Positions 1 through 11,691 of a stretch of DNA of 64,000 nucleotides are shown one piece after another. Position 1 is the first letter of the stretch. Every line of letters starts with the position of its first letter. The notes beneath the pieces are model-generated. The model saw nothing but the letters and a program-made list of their open reading frames with translations, did not search any database and had not been told where the DNA came from. Position numbers and translations under genes: made by a program. Source of the DNA: Taudactylus pleione (lineage: Eukaryota > Chordata > Amphibia > Anura > Myobatrachidae); the NCBI GenBank assembly GCA_031769625.1, contig JAUIMM010000519.1, forward strand, positions 2,475,501 to 2,539,500, in the 5' to 3' direction.

Positions 1-111
1 TGTGTATGTGTATAATGTGTGTATGTGTATAATGTGTGTATGTGTATAATGTGTGCATGTGTATAATGTGTGTATGTGTATAATGTGTGTATGTGTATAA
101 TGTGTGCATGG
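1..111. repeat. TG/TA-rich microsatellite-like array
   Basis: A unit of about 16 bases (TGTGTATGTGTATAA) is repeated about seven times from the window edge, with rare T-to-C changes. It probably continues upstream of the window. Confidence 0.9.
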
Positions 112-118
112 GTATCAT

Positions 119-1499
119 TAGCAGCAGTTGCACTTGAGGATGACACTCAGTGGAGGTAGCCATTTTGTGGGCTGTATCATTATTGATGAGAATAAAGACT
201 GATTCACTAAGAGTAAATATTGGTTTGCTTCAAGTTACAATAAAGTTACTATTTCCTAGTGAATTGATATGTTTCTAGGGAGAATTCTCCTGAATACCAA
301 TTATGCTTAAAGTACTATGGTCTATAAAAGTTATATGTAAAACAAAATAAAATACAAAAAGAAAAAAAAAAAATCTTTGCACGAACATTTTATGTTGCTT
401 CTCTACTCTTCACTATGCACAGCATACCTCCGAACACTGGGAAATCAGGACAAAACAAGCCTTGCCCACTATCTGCCCAACTCAACAACTAGACACCCAA
501 AATCCGTCCCCTATCCGCCCGAAAAAAACACCCACTTTTGTTCAAAACTCTTCCCCTTTTTCAGGTCTGAAAATATGGAATTTCCCGCCAAACTCTGGAC
601 AGTTGGGAGATATGATGCAAAGATAACTCTGAGGTGATGGAGTTTGGATCTCCTCTCTAATGACATGCAAATTGCACCTTTCAGTTCAACTTCAACCTGT
701 ATAATAATGACTCTCCAAACACTCAATAATGTTATATGTAATAAAAAAGACGAGGAGTCCAGTGGTGGATTTTACCTAGGGGCTGCGGGGCTGCAGATCC
801 CCCAGTAAAATCCTCCACTTCAGTGAGCCAGTTGCAATCCGTGACTGCATTGGTTACACTGTGACTTGAGGTGGCCACCTATTGGAAGTGCCACCTGTCA
901 GTCATGCACAGCAGAGGCAGCCCCAAGCGGAGGTGTCTCCTCCCCCTGGGACTGCCAGTGATGCTGCAACTAGCAGAGAGCGACTTCCAGCCATGTAGGG
1001 CTATCTTTCAGGCTTCTCATGGCTGCAATCAATGAGCCCCTAGAAGCCGGTGTTATGCGTGTGCGCGGCGCCACTGCCGTTCATACGCATGCACCGGTCC
1101 TGGCATCGGCCAGATCCATTGCGCACCCCCGGCTAGCCAGACCACCAGCAGCGGCAGCCCCCCTAAGGTAAGAGGGTAGGAGCCGCTGCTGGTGGAGTCC
1201 CTAAGTTATAAATGGCATTAACTAAGCTGAGCAAAATTGCAAAGGTCTAAAATAATGCATTGGTGCTTGTAAAGTGGTTATCAGTTAGATTTGTGTAAAG
1301 TGTTTACCACACACATTTTCAAGAGAATCCACCAAACTTCAAATATAGGTGCAGGTTTATTTTACAGTGTTTCCATGGATAGTAAAATGAGAATGCACCT
1401 TGATAGATACTAGATGGACATGTGTACGCACTCGCACAGTAAAGAAGCAATTTATGCCGGTATTGTCTGTGGTTCATAAATGACCATTTCTGTGTCTGC
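119..1499. other. Intergenic stretch without a recognisable gene
   Basis: AT-rich unique-looking sequence, then from about 762 a GC-richer segment starting with CAGTGGTGGATTTTACC, which resembles a hAT-type end. A weak inverted match lies near 815-835. The matching far end was not found, so it is not called as an element. The short open frames here show no known motif. Confidence 0.4.
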
Positions 1500-1634
1500 T
1501 TCAGTCTCTTTCTCGGAGATAGAGTGGAGAGGGATAAAGTACCAACCAACCAACCAATTGTGCAAAAAAGGACAGTTAAGAAGCTGATTGGTTGTTAGTT
1601 TATCTCTCTCCAAGAATTGATACATCTCCCCCTG
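1500..1634. mobile_element. Palindromic MITE with inverted CCAAT boxes
   Basis: The arms include GGATAAAGTACCAACCAACC on the left and CTGATTGGTTGTTAGTTTATC on the right, ending near GATACATCTCCCCC. It belongs by eye to a family of short hairpin MITEs seen repeatedly in this window, with a core of ACCAATCAG facing CTGATTGGT. The left end is poorly preserved. Confidence 0.5.
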
Positions 1635-1799
1635 TATGTGTATGCAGTAGCGTTAGAAGTAAACAGCACGACTGATGCAGCAAGTGACAGACAAGAGACT
1701 GTGTCATTTATCTATAAACTCCCTATCGGCAGATAATGCGTGCAACCACAACGTTATTAAACCAAGCTTAAATAAAATAAAGAGACAGACCAAGTATAT

Positions 1800-3330
1800 A
1801 TGCGATCAAAAATATATGGTCAGCTTTATTTATTTTACAATCAGAGTATGGTGGCATAAGAAAGAACGGCCAGTAATCTGACGCCCCACACTTGACTTAT
1901 GCAAGGATGTAAAACACTCACTGAATGGGCCACTATCCCAATTCAAGTGTAATAGTGATATAAAACTTGCAAGGGCCGATATCCCTCTCTGGCAAGTGAG
2001 ACGGTATCCAGCCCCATCCCAATGCACTATTTTAGCCCTCTCCGACGAGAGGTGTCTCTGACCCCAGTAGGGTAAAATCAGCCTAACCAGTGCATAGAAG
2101 GGGGCGCACCGCTCATACTGCAGCAAGGTGGACGCTTTATAGATACTGCCGTTCTTTCACGCCACGCAAGTTCCCAATGATGGAACATGCCCGCCACCAT
2201 ACAACCTAGCCTCTAAAACCTCCCAACATCGAACAAAAAACACTCTATAAATGAAATTTGTCCCTGCTAAGCATCTTGTACCCCATTAAAGGGTGATGCT
2301 CCACAAATCTACCCCCCCAACCATGCACCTACATCAAAAACTAGCACAATATCAGACAAAATTATCATGACATCTGGCCAAAGCCAAGCAACCCACCCAA
2401 ATTATGACAAATAGTGCGCCGCAAGTAATGCGACATCTGCCGGCACAAATCATTCCCTCCCAGGTGAATTGCCAAGACCAAAGGAGAACCAAAGTCCGCT
2501 GACATCCATATACAGGGCACTAATGCCTCCCAACCCATACTAGCCAAGCGTGACTGACCCGCCCAAAATATATACAAGTGTCCGATAAACAAAATGAGCT
2601 GTAATCCTGTAAACCACCTGCAATACATGAAACATACATGAGTATGGTGATAATGACATATTGCAGAGGGAGGTGATGGGGGGGAAGGAAAGGGGGGGAA
2701 GGAGGACTTGACCCGAGGTAAAAACCTACAAAAAACCTGCTGGATCTTTTTATATTGCTTAGTAATGTCATTCTCATATTTTTGTTATTTGTTTACACGA
2801 AGTTAAACTATAGCATTAGCCAAACGTTGTCCTAAGCAGGGCAAAAAATAGGGCAAAATCCCTCGAGACCCCCACCGGAAAGGTAGCAAGTTGGCCGGAG
2901 CACTCAAGTCCACAACAAACATTACACATCATTAGTCCACATGAATATAGGCATAGGACTTCCATCATCATAGAGCCTGTATCTCCTGCCGAGCTGAGAC
3001 TGCCAGAAAGACTGTCAATGCTGCCACAAAGTCTGATAGGCAATCATAGGACTGAGGAGCCAAGGACCGACATGCAAAAACTCTCCATGGCGGCTTGAGA
3101 ATTGAACAGGGTATCATCTGCACTGATGACTCCATTCCTGGCAACCACAGAAGCGACAATATCGATCCCTGAGGTGGTGGTAGGAGGGGATCCAGCCACA
3201 TCGATGTCTGAAACAAAAGAAAAACATGGGCAGTATCGAAATTCAGGGTTCTTTGCATTAGGCAATGAACCGTATGCGCAGGCGCAGCAGTGTAAAGAGC
3301 AAACGAGCACAAGGAACAACAGCCTCAAAT
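1800..3330 (-). pseudogene. Decayed retroelement with SGNH-hydrolase-like domain (Ngaro/DIRS type?)
   Basis: On the minus strand, 2628-2365 reads IGHLYIFWAGQ, then SMGWEALVP, then VLAIHLGGNDLC. That is the order and spacing of the SGNH/GDSL-hydrolase-like domain (G-H-S, G-W-E, GGND-L) found in some tyrosine-recombinase retrotransposons. The usual serine after GH is replaced by leucine, so the domain is not functional as read. Upstream on the same strand (about 3090-2970) a segment with SLAP and later Tyr and Phe resembles the start of a tyrosine-recombinase core-binding domain. This second match is weak. Reading frames change between segments and stops interrupt them. No terminal repeats were located. 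It could instead be another LTR-like element carrying an esterase domain. Confidence 0.45.
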
Positions 3331-3628
3331 CATACCTTGCTGCTTAATTAGTGGACTCAGCACGCCGACATATCGGATGCTGGGGGAGCAAACAATGCAA
3401 ACCCTTGTTGTAAACAGAGCCCCCGACTGTTATGACAGCAGGGGCCTCAAAAACACCCCCACTGACACAAGCAACACAGCGATGGCTCCTTAATCCAGGG
3501 TTGTAGTATTCCCCGATATAGACAACCCCACATAAACACTGACCGAGCTTCTCTAAGCCATTAGGAGACCACAACCCACAGCCCAGGGAAACCCAAGCCA
3601 GCGGCATGTCCCATTATTACATAGGGCT

Positions 3629-3999
3629 GTGTATAAGATATGGTGTGCTTAGAAGAATGTTGTATGTGGGGGTGGTGGACTCGGGTCAAACCTGTTTCCC
3701 TATGTAAGATTTACATATAAAAATATACGATTAGGTATATATGAATGGGGATCAGATGCAATGTAAGCTGTGTAGCTCACCTAAATCCTATGAACATGTA
3801 TTTGTAAAATAAAAAGGGGGGGGGGGTGTGCATGTATAAGATATGGTGTATTTTGAAGAGCGTTGCATGTGGGGGTGGACTCGGTTCGAACCTGTATATG
3901 TATATAAAATAAATATATATGTATAGGTCTCAATTGGAATAGGGATGAGACTACCATGCAAAAATGTGTAGCTCGCCTAAATCATATGAACCATATTTG
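3629..3999. repeat. Tandem duplication of a ~170-base segment
   Basis: Segments at about 3630-3805 and 3833-3999 match in order: GTATAAGATATGGTGT, then GTGGGGGTGG..GACTCGG, then TGTAGCTC.CCTAAATC, then TATGAAC. They are separated by a G-rich run. The copies have diverged clearly, so the duplication is not recent. It lies just upstream, in minus-strand sense, of the retroelement relic. Confidence 0.65.
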
Positions 4000-4278
4000 G
4001 CATATAAAACATTTTCAACACCAAAAAGTAAAGTATAAAACAAATATTCCCAAAGGCCAGATACTGAGTCTGAGGAGGAACTGGACCACTGAGGGAATAA
4101 TTGAAATCACACCAGCAGTTATCGCATAAATGTACCTTATGTATGACTTCACAATGTATTAGACAAAGCTCTCAAATTAAAACGGTATGGAAAAGCACCC
4201 ACTCCTGGGTAAGAAAAACCAACCGCAGACGCCGGCTATAGGGAAAGGGCCAGAAAACCCTACGTGAATAAAATGCAA

Positions 4279-4490
4279 TAAACTACCGAAAGTATAAGGG
4301 AAAATTATACGGACAAAAGAAAAATTATCCCAGAACGAAGTGGTCCTATGCATGCACGAGCACCGGCTACAGGTAAAGAACATAAATTACTGTACAGGGA
4401 TTAATACAATTCAACTACAGAAAGTATAAGGGTAAATCATATGGACAAAAGAAAAATGACGCACCGACACGTGGTGTTCCCATGCATGCA
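4279..4490. repeat. Direct duplication, period about 129 bases
   Basis: Two copies of a segment with AAAGTATAAGGG, then GGACAAAAGAAAAAT, then CCATGCATGCAC or CTATGCATGCAC, at about 4281-4365 and 4411-4490. Each is followed by unrelated sequence. Confidence 0.6.
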
Positions 4491-5099
4491 CACTTATGAC
4501 CAAAAGGGTGGTCCACACATTTTATAACAGAGAAAGAGAGTAAACAAGTGAAGAATAACAGAATAGGAGATGATAGGCTCCTAATACTTGATTTTAGACT
4601 ATGAGCCCAAGATACCATTCACAAGCTGACTCCAACTTGAGTGCATGGTGGGAGGGGGAGCGGCACACGCTTCAAGTCCCTACGTGGTCATAGGGTCCCA
4701 AGACACTCCCAAACTCTATGAAACTTAGGGATACCCATGTAATGTAATTTAGTACATTTATGAAAATAGAAAGTATGTAATAGCGTGATATTGGTAATAG
4801 TGTGCAAGAACACATTTGTGATCGATTAACTGATGAATACTCCATGATACATATTTTCCTTATCCACACTTCTCTGCCGCACTTATTTTCTTATCTATGT
4901 GCATGACTAAACATGAATGTTTTATATAACTTCATTGTGCGTACTGATTTATAATTTTCGAATGTCAACCATGTGCATGACTATAACATGAGTGTTTGCT
5001 GTAATAAATGTAGGTCATATGACAAAAACTTAACGCAATAATCTAATAAGGAACCATGCAGAAGAACCGAAGAACAAAGGGCCAAAGGCACCGTGGTTT
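4491..5099. other. Intergenic stretch with a short direct duplication
   Basis: No gene seen. A motif ATGTGCATGACTAAACATGA near 4898 recurs with small changes near 4971, a tandem duplication of about 75-80 bases. The rest is AT-rich and unassigned. Confidence 0.4.
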
Positions 5100-5109
5100 C
5101 TGACATGCT

Positions 5110-5465
5110 GGCTTACGGCCCTACATGTGTGGAGTTTGTATGTTCTCCCTGTGCTTGCGTGGGTTTCCTCCAGATACTCCGGTTCCTCCCACACTCTAAA
5201 AACATACTGGTAGGTTAATTGGCTCCAAACATAAATTAACCCTAGTGTGTATGTGTGTGAGCCTGTGGTAGAGATCATAGATTGTAAGCTCCACTGTGGC
5301 AGGGACTGATGTGACCACTAGTGTGTATGTGTGTGAGCCTGTGGTAGGGATAATAGATTGTAAGCTCCACTGGGGCAGGTACTGATGTGAATGGCCAAAT
5401 ATTCTCTGTAAAGCGCTGCAGAATATGTGTGCGCTATATAACTAACTGGTAATAATAATAACTGG
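5110..5465 (+). mobile_element. L2-like LINE/SINE 3' tail, internally duplicated
   Basis: The sequence contains GTGGGTTTCCTCCAGATACTC, then TCCCACACTCTAAAAACATA, GATTGTAAGCTCCACTG and AAGCGCTGCAGAATATGTG, ending in an AAT-rich tail. This string of motifs is familiar from a widespread vertebrate repeat that I associate with L2-type LINE 3' ends. A segment of about 75 bases (GTGTGTATGTGTGTGAGCC to ACTGATGTGA) is tandemly doubled. The family name is from memory; the tail and strand are seen directly. Confidence 0.55.
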
Positions 5466-6997
5466 TAATAATGATAACATGTGCTGTAACGCATTTAACA
5501 TGTATAAAAAATGCACTGCATTTATGTATGAAATAAGTGCTCTACCAATAGTATTGATTAATAAAGCTGTTCTGTATGACTAGATGAATAAAAACTGGTT
5601 TGTTGACAATGACCAGCCGCTGTGAATAGACCAAATAAAAAGATGTGCGGAGGTGGGCTGGTAAGCTTCTGAGGAAACGGCATATGGCCGATAAACTAGA
5701 TACGCCACGGCCTTGTAGTCGTGGGTTATGTATGAAATGAGCCCTCACAATAACACAAACAACAAGCGAGCATAAGACCGCCGTCTCCTGACACAGAGCA
5801 GCGAGGGAACCTCCCAGTCCTGTACATTACATATTCCCACAGCCTAGCCCAGGAGCTGCGGCTGACATGAGCGCTGGAGAACTGCTTTTTTCCTGCAACC
5901 AGATATGAATACAGCTGCCTCCATACAGTCATTTTTTAATATATTAAACTGTTGGCTTATCGATACATAACATACCACATTCATAACCATATACCTAATG
6001 CCCGAAAGGACCAACTTAATAGCGCCCTTACCACTGTGCATATCATTCAGCCTATTATTACTGAATATGCATGCACTGCTAATAGTTTTTGCTTTGTATA
6101 AAAGAAAAGGAGGAGGGAGAGGCCGCACACATTTTTTTTTTTTTTTAACTGCTGAGCCCGTGTGACGTATGCCGCAGGTGCAGCCGAGGTGCTAAGTCTT
6201 ACCCCCACACCCCCAGACTGCGGAGACCGTAGGGGTGTCAGGGCACCCCCACTGCCACCAACTGTCCGGCAATAGACCCAGAATCCAGTGCGGCAGCACC
6301 AGCGCGACCAGCTGGAACTATATTACAATTGAAGGCAATGGGAAACACATAGCAGCAATCATGCTTTGCTGTGCTGTGAGGGGTAAAGGGCTGTAATAGC
6401 TCACATACACATAGCTCACACAGAGATAGCTCATGCATTAATAGCCCATCTAAAGATAGATCAAGCAGTTATAGCTCACACAGTGAGGAGGGAAGGGGGG
6501 AGGGGGACTATGAAACGCAGATCTGCAGCATCATCCAGGGAGAAAAAACGGGCGTGCCAGGGGCAAGGTATACTGTAGAGAGGAATGTATAGGATAAAGA
6601 AACAGCAAAGCAGGAAAGAATAGATCAGAATAAGAAGAATAAGAGATAAAGATGAAGGCAGGAAAGACATGTATGAGAAGAAAAAGGGGGAAAAATACCA
6701 AAAACAAAGATCAGAGTATTACAACCTTGTGACTGTGCAGTTTGCAGATCAGATTTCAAAGAGGCAGTATTACATTGCTGACCTACCCACACTCCTATTA
6801 ACCACACCCCTTACACAACACTCCACCAATCCTAACCTAATGTCAATCTGACCATAAAACACTAACACTCCCCTACCTCCTGTAACTTTATTAACCCCAT
6901 GCATCCCTGCCTAGGGGTTTATGTGCCCTCTGTTCTATCCAAACCTCGGTTATCTAAAGATCTGTGCTTTCCCTCAATGTCGAAAAAAAATATATAT
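5466..6997. other. Intergenic stretch without a recognisable gene
   Basis: Mixed AT-rich and C-rich sequence, with a T-run near 6130 and a purine-rich stretch at 6480-6700. The open frames are short and carry no motif I recognise. Confidence 0.4.
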
Positions 6998-7005
6998 ACT
7001 GTATG

Positions 7006-8098
7006 CAGGGCTGCCATCAGAAATTGTGGTGCCCGGTACTGATAAATTAGGTAGGGCTCCCCTCCGCGCAGAGGTATGCGGCAGAGGTGGTCGGAGCCGT
7101 GGATAATGTGGGTGGAGCTATTTTGGGGGTGGGGCATCAATTGGTGCATAAACCAGTTTAAAAATTCTCAATGTTTGGGCTGTGGGGGCAGTTGTTAGAG
7201 AAGGCTACATTAGGTGAGGGGCAGGGTAGGCAAGTTGGCTGGGCTAGGGATGGCACAGAGAAGACTGGCTGGACCAGGGCAGGGAAGACAGGCTGGACTG
7301 GAACACGGCAGGGAAGACAGGCAGGCTGGACTGGGGCAGGGCAGGGAAGACAGGCAGGCTGGACTGGGGCAGGGCAGGGAAGACAGGCAGGCTGGACTGG
7401 GGGTAGGGCGCAGGGAAGACAGGCTGGACTAGGGAAGGGTAGGGCAGGGAAGACAGGTTGGACTGGGGTAGGGCAGGGAAGACAGGCTGGCTGGACTAGG
7501 GGTAGGGCGCAGGGAAGGCTGGCTGGACTGGGGCAGGGCAAACACAGGCTGGCTGGACTAGGGTGCACAGAAGACTGGCTGGACTGGGGCAGGGCGCAGA
7601 GAAGACAGGCTGGATGGGGGAGGGGATGCAGGCAGGCAGGAGAAAGCTGGGCTGGTGGGCACAATAGGAAAGGCTGCCTGGGTTACAGGGGTCAGCATAC
7701 TTGTATTTTTTTACAAATGAACACAGGCTCCAGCGTTTTCTGAGAGGGAGCCCAGGTGGCAGCAGCAGGGCATACACAGGTGACAAATACTGGGCTGGCA
7801 GGGAAAAGGAGCACCGGACGCAGCATGGCATGGCAACGGCATTTGATATATGGAGATGGCTATGATTGGCTCGTGAAACGACAGTCGCTCCTGATTGGCT
7901 GCCATTCCGCTAGCTGTGAATGGCTCGCGGCCGGCTCCATATTTCTAATGACACTGCCGCACTGCACCCGGTGCTTACTGCTCCTTCTCCCTACCTGTGC
8001 CAGTACCTGTCGCCTCTGTCTGCCACTGCCACCCGGGCCCCCTCTCTGTCCGGGCCCAAGACTGGAGGCCCGGCAGTTCCCCCATGATGGCAGCCCTG
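7006..8098. mobile_element. hAT-type non-autonomous element
   Basis: The left end CAGGGCTGCCATCA (7006) is the inverted match of TGATGGCAGCCCTG at the right (to 8098). Flanks ACTGTATG (6998-7005) and ACTGTATA (8099-8106) match at 7 of 8 bases. CAGGG ends and an 8-bp TSD are hAT hallmarks. No transposase is visible; a GC-rich array fills much of the interior. Confidence 0.85.
7215..7625. repeat. GC-rich minisatellite inside the hAT element
   Basis: Variable units of roughly 30-40 bases built on CAGGCTGGACTGGGGCAGGG and GGGAAGACAGG are repeated about ten times. Frames stay open on both strands, giving a Gly/Arg/Gln/Ala-rich peptide one way and a Pro/Cys/Leu-rich one the other. This is expected from the repeat and is not evidence of a gene. 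Confidence 0.85.
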
Positions 8099-8248
8099 AC
8101 TGTATATATATATTTAGGGAATAATGTACCCTATACTGTGACTTATCACAGACATTAAAACTAAAGTCACCTAGATAAAGGCAACCTTGTGCCTAGATCT
8201 GGCCATGGAATGACTCTGTGACTTCTAATATCCTTATAATTTACAGTA

Positions 8249-8801
8249 AAGCTGCATACACACGGTACAATCTGTTCCACCGACTTCAATGATATCTTTC
8301 AAAGATATCTGTCAGATGGTGCGTACACACGTAGCGATCAGCCAGCGATAAGATATTGCTGACTGATCATCCTGCACCTTCCCTGGTGTGCCAACGACTA
8401 TAGCGACCCGCGAACAACAATTGCGGGTCCCTATAGTAGCCTGCTCGATATCGAGCAAGTTGACCGGCATGCCCGGCCGATGGACGATATCGTTATGGTC
8501 CATACGTGCCTGCGCATCGCTGGTTTTGGTGAGTTGGTAGGGTCCGGGAACCATTTAAATGACTAATTTGAATGATAACGGTAACGATAACGAAATTGAT
8601 CATTTAAATTGCTACGTGTGTACGCACCAAAAGATCTTTCAAAGATATCTTTCAGTGAAGTCATCCTGCCACATCTCTGAACAGGCAAAGTTGACGATAT
8701 CGTGCAAGTTAGCCTGCATGTACGGACGATCATAGATATCGTTGGTCGTTCACTGCATAAAAATATATCGTTCATAGATATCGTACCGTGTGTATGCACC
8801 T
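8249..8801. mobile_element. Palindromic MITE with a related MITE nested inside
   Basis: Outer ends GCTGCATACACACGGTAC (8251) and GTACCGTGTGTATGCACC (to 8800) are inverted. Inner ends GGTGCGTACACACGTAGC (8319-8336) and GCTACGTGTGTACGCACC (8611-8628) form a second inverted pair. Between outer and inner ends, AAAGATATCTTTCAAAGATA-type sequence occurs on both sides in inverted form. This suggests one hairpin element inserted into a relative. The TSDs are unclear. Confidence 0.65.
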
Positions 8802-8806
8802 ATATG

Positions 8807-10075
8807 TTAACACTACCATATATATAGAAAATACACTCACAAGCAAAATAAGCTTTTATTCCGCAATAGACTGTATGGCTGCATTATTATGGTAATTTAA
8901 ATTTGATGCATTATAACTATTTAAGTGACCTTGGCCTTTAGTTTGGTATTTATACTGTAATACATGTGAAACAGTTTGCTATGATTGTGTACTGGATATT
9001 TTCCCCCCAAATGACCTGTATCCATGGAAACATGTTGTGGTGCACACCTCTGGCAAACAGAGATGCATTGATGTAACAGCTATAGCAGTGATTAGAAATG
9101 TCACTGGGACATTCACAATAGAAAATAACTAGAAAAAAGACAATCTCTGTAGCCACTGTGAACCAGCAAAGCAGGGAAAGAAGAAAACCATATGAAGGCA
9201 AGGATTGGGCTGTTGATCAATAGTAAAAATCCATTTGGATTAATCAAACTTTGAATATTTTGCCAAGCACAGCGTTACTTGTCCAGGCGCTGCTCAGACC
9301 ATTCTTTTGGTACTGTACCAGCTAATGTTCTACACTTTCATGGGAAAATCCGTAATAACATGAAAGTTCACAAATTCTTTTATTGCTGTGTTACCTTTAT
9401 ATTTTGAAAAAATCTATTAGTTTGATTATTTATTTTTCTGTCCAAACTCTGTCATATATACTTGTTCTCCACTGAATTCTAAGGTCAATTAATTCACTTA
9501 TTCTGACAAGTTTAATATTTCAATTTGAAGTTTCTATTCATAATTTTACACAAACATTCTAAACGGAAAAAAAAAATCAGTGATTTATTCATATTAAAAA
9601 CAAAACTAAAAAACAGGTTGTTGACAAAAATATGATATTTTCCATTTAGCAACTTGCAAACGAAGATGTTCTGACATGAAAGAAGACCAGCAGACCTTAT
9701 CCTTACACCTTTAGACCATGTAGGTGCATAACCCTTGGCACCTTTAGCCCCTTCCCAGCCACACTTTTTTCACACAGAGAAGTCTAGGATTGTGTAACCC
9801 CCTCAGCAGGTGGAGCATCATATGAAGATGCCTCTTAGTACCGGGGCCTGATAGATCTCCAGGTGGCACTTGTCCTAGGTACAGGGCTGCAGTACCTACC
9901 CCTAAATCTAGCGTGGAGTACTATATACTCACCTGAACTTTCCAACATATCAACATTTTTTTTGTGGGTTTAATTTAAAGATTTCATGGACTGAATACTA
10001 AAATGTAGCCTTACCTAACAGGACTATTTATTAACTGAATAATGCAGGAGATAACTGAGATGAGGGCCCAGAACT
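8807..10075. other. Intergenic stretch without a recognisable gene
   Basis: AT-rich unique-looking sequence with homopolymer A runs. No coding, RNA or element signature was recognised. Confidence 0.45.
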
Positions 10076-10082
10076 GTGGCAT

Positions 10083-10545
10083 GTTGCCGGGATGCAGTCA
10101 GGAAGCCGACGCTCGATCTGCTGACCACCGGCTTCCCGAATTTTGTGGAATCCCGACAGGGGACTAATGATTAGGCGCCGAAATCCCGACACCTATCATT
10201 ACCCCTACGCTGGGAGCCCGACGCCCGGCATACCGAACGAATGTAAGCTGGGCGGCAGGTGCGGACAGCTGCGCGGGGGGAAGATTAGGTTAGGGGCTCC
10301 CGGGGGGGAGTTAGGGTTTGGCACTCCCCCGGGAGGGTTAGGCTTGGGGAAGGGAGGGTTAGGCACCCCCAGGGGGAGGTTAGGGTTAGGCACCCCCCCG
10401 GGACAGTTAGGGGGGGGGTTAGGTTTAGGCACTTACGGGGGGTTAGGGTTAGGCACCCCTAAAGGTGGATTAGGGTTAGGGGGTAAAGGTTAGGGATAGT
10501 TAGTTACTTACCTTGTCAGGATCTTCACTGCTGCCGGTCTTCCTA
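10083..10545. repeat. Dispersed repeat with TTAGGG-like minisatellite (copy 1)
   Basis: The left part holds repeated short motifs (GGAATCCCGACAGGGGACTAA, GAAATCCCGAC, GGAGCCCGACGCCCGGCAT). The middle (10280-10499) is an array of units of about 20-30 bases containing TTAGGGTTAGGCACCCC. The right part is GTCAGGATCTTCACTGCTGCC. A second copy with the same layout lies at 53812-54548, so this is a dispersed family, not a telomere. Its class is unknown. Confidence 0.7.
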
Positions 10546-11025
10546 CTAAACATTCCATCACTGACTATACGGCAAAGTAACTACAGTAGTTCTTCACAGG
10601 TACATATTATGTATCAATAATAATACCGCCCTACTTAACATTTCATAATAATACCTTCTTAATGCTTCACAATAATACAGTACTTAATTACTTAAGCATG
10701 CAATAATATAGACACATGGATTTTTATTGGCTCTCCGTACTGTTTGGTTCAATGAAAGTTCTCCTTAAATAGATGAACGGTTCTTTATACTGAGTGGTAA
10801 TGTCCATAATACTATGCAATATAACATAGCTAATAAAGTGGTTTTAACCATTACAACCTGGGCTGTCTTTGAGGATTATTGTGTGCACAATTGGGGCCCT
10901 TAAATACACATGAACAGTTTGTTGTTGCAGCACTGTTATATATACTTTAAATACATTTGAGTTCTTACGAAATAGCAGGATACAGCTTCCCTACCGGACG
11001 ACAGCACAACATACAATGGAACAGT
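10546..11025. other. Left flank of the Harbinger element
   Basis: AT-rich unique-looking sequence with no gene. It ends in AGT (11023-11025), the left copy of the Harbinger target-site duplication. Confidence 0.5.
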
Positions 11026-11691
11026 GGCCCTGATTCAGACCCGGACGCAAGTGGGCGTACGTACGTTCGGCGTACGTAAAAAAGTTACATTCAAGCACTC
11101 GCTCGTATTTTCGAACGCAAATAAAAATCCGCCCCAAACTCAACAGGCCCCTTCTCTAACTAACAAGCGTGCCAAATAGCGAGCGTACATCCCCAAAATG
11201 GCTTGAAGGGAACGCACGCACAAGTACAAACCGGAAGTGGGCCTGTCAGATAACAATTACCTGCTCGTTTATTCTGCCTACCTCCCTCAATCGTATCCTG
11301 ACAATCAATGTATCAATTAGCTTAATTTTTTTTTTCAACACAATGCAATAAACTTTAATCTTGTCCGTGTTTGTGTTTACCCGCAGAATACGTACGGCTT
11401 AAACATTCGCTTTTATTGGTCAAAATACATGTTAGCCCCAATTAAACAATTGTTCTATTTGTTTGGATCCCTGCATATTTTCCGGGGTTCATTACTTTAT
11501 TTAAATTTGCTTACGCATGTCACTGCATCAAGCCTATCATAACTCTCAAGAGATTTCTGGCCCTGTCGAACACATGACTCATACACTAACCAATAGAATT
11601 GGTCCTGTTAATTTCCAAAATACATTAGCCAATCAAATTTTTTTTTGGTGCTTTATTAAAATTAATTTTTAAAAAATACACCATTGCCATC

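Noticed and set aside
7158..7743. Pro/Cys-rich minus frame and Gly/Arg/Gln-rich plus frame
   Set aside because: Both are translations of the GC-rich minisatellite within a hAT element.
10280..10499. Interstitial telomere or chromosome-fusion point
   Set aside because: Units are irregular with C-rich linkers and a second copy with the same flanks exists, so it is a dispersed repeat.
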